A stretch of DNA of 64,000 nt from Desulfosporosinus lacus DSM 15449. GTDB lineage: Bacteria; Bacillota; Desulfitobacteriia; Desulfitobacteriales; Desulfitobacteriaceae. Each line of letters begins with the position of its first letter. Position 1 is the first letter of the stretch. This document shows positions 61,769 to 64,000 of the stretch, piece after piece. Made by a program: the position numbers and the translations under genes. The notes below the pieces were generated by a model, which did no database searches, was not told where the DNA came from, and saw only the letters and a program-made list of their open reading frames with translations. The DNA lies in contig NZ_FQXJ01000003.1 in assembly GCF_900129935.1 (NCBI RefSeq), positions 558,001-622,000 on the forward strand. Reading direction: 5' to 3'.

Positions 61769-63475
61769 ATGCAGCTTCAATATATTTGGTATATATGGCC
61801 CTTAGCGGCCTCTGCAGCTATGTCATTATTTCTAGGTATCTATGCCCTGGTGAGGAGAACAAATGTCAAAGGTGCCGTCGGCTTTATCCTCAGCATGTTT
61901 GTAGTTACCATCTGGTCATCGGCTAATGCCCTGGAAATGTCCAGTACTGATTTGGCCACAAAACTTTTTTGGGCAAACATGCAGTATTTCGCTTACTGCT
62001 ATTCTCCGGTAACCTTACTTGCCTTATGTATGCAATTTACGGGGTATGATGAGTGGGTTCAGAACCGCAAGGTTTTGTGGTTAGCCGTCATACCGACAAT
62101 CATTGTCATGCTTGTGTGGACAGATGAACTGCATGGTTTAGTAAGATATGACCTGCATATGGATTATAGCGGATTATTTCCGGTCATTGTCAAAAAATAC
62201 GGTCTTGCTTTTTTCATTCATGCGGCTTATTCACATTTATTGAACATCGTCGCATGGGGGCTTCTGATCAGAACGATTTTTTTTAGGAATACGATTTACA
62301 GGAAGCAAGCCATTGCCCTCCTCATCGGAATGAGCTTGATTGTAATCCCAAATATTCTGTACGTTTTGGGGTTTGGACCTGTAAAAAGATTCGATATCAC
62401 TCCAGTGTTCTTTGGACCCGCGGGCTGGATTATTGCCTGGGGAATATTCCGTTTTAAGATGTTTGACCTCGTGCCTTTGGCACGTACCACAGTGATTGAG
62501 ACCATGGATGCCGGTGTTATGGTGCTCGATTTGCAGAATCGTGTTCGAGATATTAATCCTTCCTTTGAAAGAATCATAGGGTTAACTGCTTCACAGGTTT
62601 CTTCAAAGAGAGCAGAAAAAGTTTGCGCTATAATTCCGGAACTGGCCAAGGCGTGTATGGACAGAAGTATTACTCATACTGAGTTTTCTATAAATACAAA
62701 CGAATCGTCAAAGGCTTATGAAGTATTGCTTTCTCCACTAACCGACAATAAGGGCATGCTTTTAGGCAGGCTAGCAGTAACTTATGAGATTACTGAAAAA
62801 AAGCAGACCCAACAAGCGTTTCTCAAACAGCAACGGAAGCTTGCCGTCATTGAAGAGAAGGAACGGATGGCCAGGGATATGCATGACAACTTGGGTCAGG
62901 TGCTGGGTTTTATCAACCTTCAGGCTCAGGGCATCAGGCAAGAGCTTTTAAACGCAGGTGTTGATACGGCATCATCAAAGCTGGATAAGCTGGTTAATGT
63001 TACCCAATCGGCTCATTATGAGATTAAAGAGTATATTCACAATGTCCGGAATGCTTCATCCATGGAGAAAAATTTTATTTCGGCCTTAAAAAAGGACATT
63101 AGGGATTTTGAGGAACAAGCAGGCATTTATGCAGTATTGGATATGCCCATTGGATTTACAGCCCAAGAACTGGAGCCGAATGTAGGACTCAATATATTGA
63201 ACATTGTCAAGGAAACCTTAAACAATGTCAGAAAACATTCAGAGGCGGATCGTGTAAAAATATCGTTTTTACTAACTCAGGAGCAACTGTGCATCACCAC
63301 AGAGGATAATGGAAAGGGATTCGATATTATTCAATATGATAAGGGGCCGAAGAAGACGTTTGGACTAAACATCATGCGGGAGCGGGCGGCGGAAATCGGG
63401 GCTCAAATTGACATCGAATCAGGAACAGGAAAAGGGAGCCGCATTGTGTTATGTTTACCTCTCAAGAAAGGATGA
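61769..63475 (+). CDS. Sensor histidine kinase with 7TM N-terminal sensor and PAS domain
   Basis: 568 residues from ATG 61769 (GAGGGGG upstream). Residues 1-235 contain seven hydrophobic helices of the histidine-kinase N-terminal 7TM family, then a PAS domain (about 240-355), a HisKA_3 dimerisation box (ERMARDMHDNLGQVLG, phospho-His in MHDNLGQ) and HATPase (EDNGKGF). NarX/DesK-type kinase. Followed by its regulator in the same unit. Confidence 0.93.
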   Translation: MQLQYIWYIWPLAASAAMSLFLGIYALVRRTNVKGAVGFILSMFVVTIWSSANALEMSSTDLATKLFWANMQYFAYCYSPVTLLALCMQFTGYDEWVQNRKVLWLAVIPTIIVMLVWTDELHGLVRYDLHMDYSGLFPVIVKKYGLAFFIHAAYSHLLNIVAWGLLIRTIFFRNTIYRKQAIALLIGMSLIVIPNILYVLGFGPVKRFDITPVFFGPAGWIIAWGIFRFKMFDLVPLARTTVIETMDAGVMVLDLQNRVRDINPSFERIIGLTASQVSSKRAEKVCAIIPELAKACMDRSITHTEFSINTNESSKAYEVLLSPLTDNKGMLLGRLAVTYEITEKKQTQQAFLKQQRKLAVIEEKERMARDMHDNLGQVLGFINLQAQGIRQELLNAGVDTASSKLDKLVNVTQSAHYEIKEYIHNVRNASSMEKNFISALKKDIRDFEEQAGIYAVLDMPIGFTAQELEPNVGLNILNIVKETLNNVRKHSEADRVKISFLLTQEQLCITTEDNGKGFDIIQYDKGPKKTFGLNIMRERAAEIGAQIDIESGTGKGSRIVLCLPLKKG

Positions 63476-63485
63476 AAAAGTGCAG

Positions 63486-64000
63486 ATGAAATTGATGCTG
63501 GCAGATGACCATCCTTTATTCCTAGAAGGACTGCAATACCTGCTTGAAACCTACGGTATTAAGGTTGCAGGTGTGGCAAAGGATGGTAAAGAGGCGCTTG
63601 TACAGGCCCGGCTATTAAAACCAGATATCATCTTAATGGATATAATGATGCCTGAGTGCAGTGGAATCGATGCCTTGAAGTTGATTAAGGCTGAAATGCC
63701 GGATATTAAGGTCGTCATGCTCACTACATCGGAGGAGGATGAGGATCTTTTTGAGGCCGTTAAATATGGGGCATCAGGCTATCTATTAAAAAGCACTAAT
63801 GCCAAGGAGCTTGTCGGGATGTTGTCTGATCTTGAAAAGGGTGAGGTTCCTTTATCAGCGGGCCTTGCTGACCGGTTTTTAAAAGAATTTAGACCCAACA
63901 GCGTACATGAGCAGAAACTTTTTAGGCATGAATCAGAAGAGACGAAGAGAGGGAAGCTACAACTTACCGAGCGGCAACTGGAAATTCTGGAAATGGTCGC
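63486..64000 (+). CDS. NarL/LuxR-type response regulator, truncated by window edge
   Basis: At least 171 residues, open to the right edge. Start ATG 63486, or GTG 63480 which is closer to AAGAAAGG. Receiver domain: ADDHP acidic pair, phosphoacceptor in IILMDIMMPECSG, Lys in YLLKSTNAKEL. LQLTERQLEILEMV at the edge is the beginning of a LuxR/GerE helix-turn-helix. Partner of the upstream kinase. Confidence 0.93.
   Translation, partial: MKLMLADDHPLFLEGLQYLLETYGIKVAGVAKDGKEALVQARLLKPDIILMDIMMPECSGIDALKLIKAEMPDIKVVMLTTSEEDEDLFEAVKYGASGYLLKSTNAKELVGMLSDLEKGEVPLSAGLADRFLKEFRPNSVHEQKLFRHESEETKRGKLQLTERQLEILEMV

Noticed and set aside
1-64000. CRISPR arrays, tRNA or rRNA genes
   Set aside because: No regularly spaced repeats, cloverleaf sequences or rRNA segments were recognised when reading the window.

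Overview
The window looks like chromosome from a Gram-positive anaerobic clostridium of the Desulfosporosinus/Desulfitobacterium (Peptococcaceae) type. This is inferred from strong Shine-Dalgarno sites, frequent TTG/GTG starts, low-to-medium GC, two riboswitches, and the mix of a choline-degrading glycyl-radical microcompartment with respiratory genes. No tRNA, rRNA, CRISPR array or intact insertion sequence was seen.

Region 1 (1-18.8 kb): a choline-utilisation (cut) bacterial microcompartment locus. A partial choline-kinase-like gene diverges from a run of about 20 plus-strand genes: eight shell proteins (hexamer, EutS-type, GrpU-type, PduT-type trimer, pentamer), choline trimethylamine-lyase CutC with its activase CutD, two aldehyde dehydrogenase homologues, PduL, EutJ/EutP/EutQ/EutT-like accessory proteins and a PduS-like flavin/Fe-S protein. 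CutC splits choline to trimethylamine and acetaldehyde; the active aldehyde dehydrogenase makes acetyl-CoA; PduL makes acetyl phosphate. One aldehyde dehydrogenase has Ser at the catalytic Cys position, and the alcohol dehydrogenase normally found in such loci survives only as a fragment of about 50 bp. A PocR-type sensor kinase and an AraC-type response regulator follow and probably control the locus.

Region 2 (19-28.4 kb): a LysR regulator diverges from a BCCT betaine/choline/carnitine-type transporter, followed by an alkaline-phosphatase-superfamily enzyme, a thioredoxin and an unusual thioredoxin reductase fused to a thioredoxin-like domain. A nearly identical 43-bp promoter element precedes both the transporter and the phosphatase-like gene. 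A chemoreceptor ends the block.

Region 3 (28.4-33.7 kb): a c-di-GMP-I riboswitch with terminator in front of a small RodZ-type HTH protein; a GntP-family permease; and a LytS/LytTR two-component system with direct repeats in front of the permease.

Region 4 (33.9-39.9 kb): a TPP riboswitch with terminator controls a tightly packed operon of LuxE-like acyl activator, LuxC-like acyl reductase, a ThiXYZ-like ABC importer and a short-chain dehydrogenase. I read this as an undescribed thiamine-related salvage route that reduces an imported carboxylic acid to an alcohol.

Region 5 (39.9-43.2 kb, minus strand): a NorC-NorB nitric oxide reductase followed by a membrane-anchored FMN glutamate-synthase-domain protein.

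Region 6 (43.3-61 kb): purine and allantoin use. It has an NCS1 permease, two allantoinase paralogues, AllE, AllC, AllA and a PucR regulator, then a GntR regulator, a BMP-type nucleoside ABC importer, a nucleoside phosphorylase and an 8-oxoguanine-deaminase-like amidohydrolase. The allantoin route is complete to glyoxylate, urea, ammonia and CO2. The window ends with a Uma2-family protein and a NarL-type two-component system cut by the right edge.
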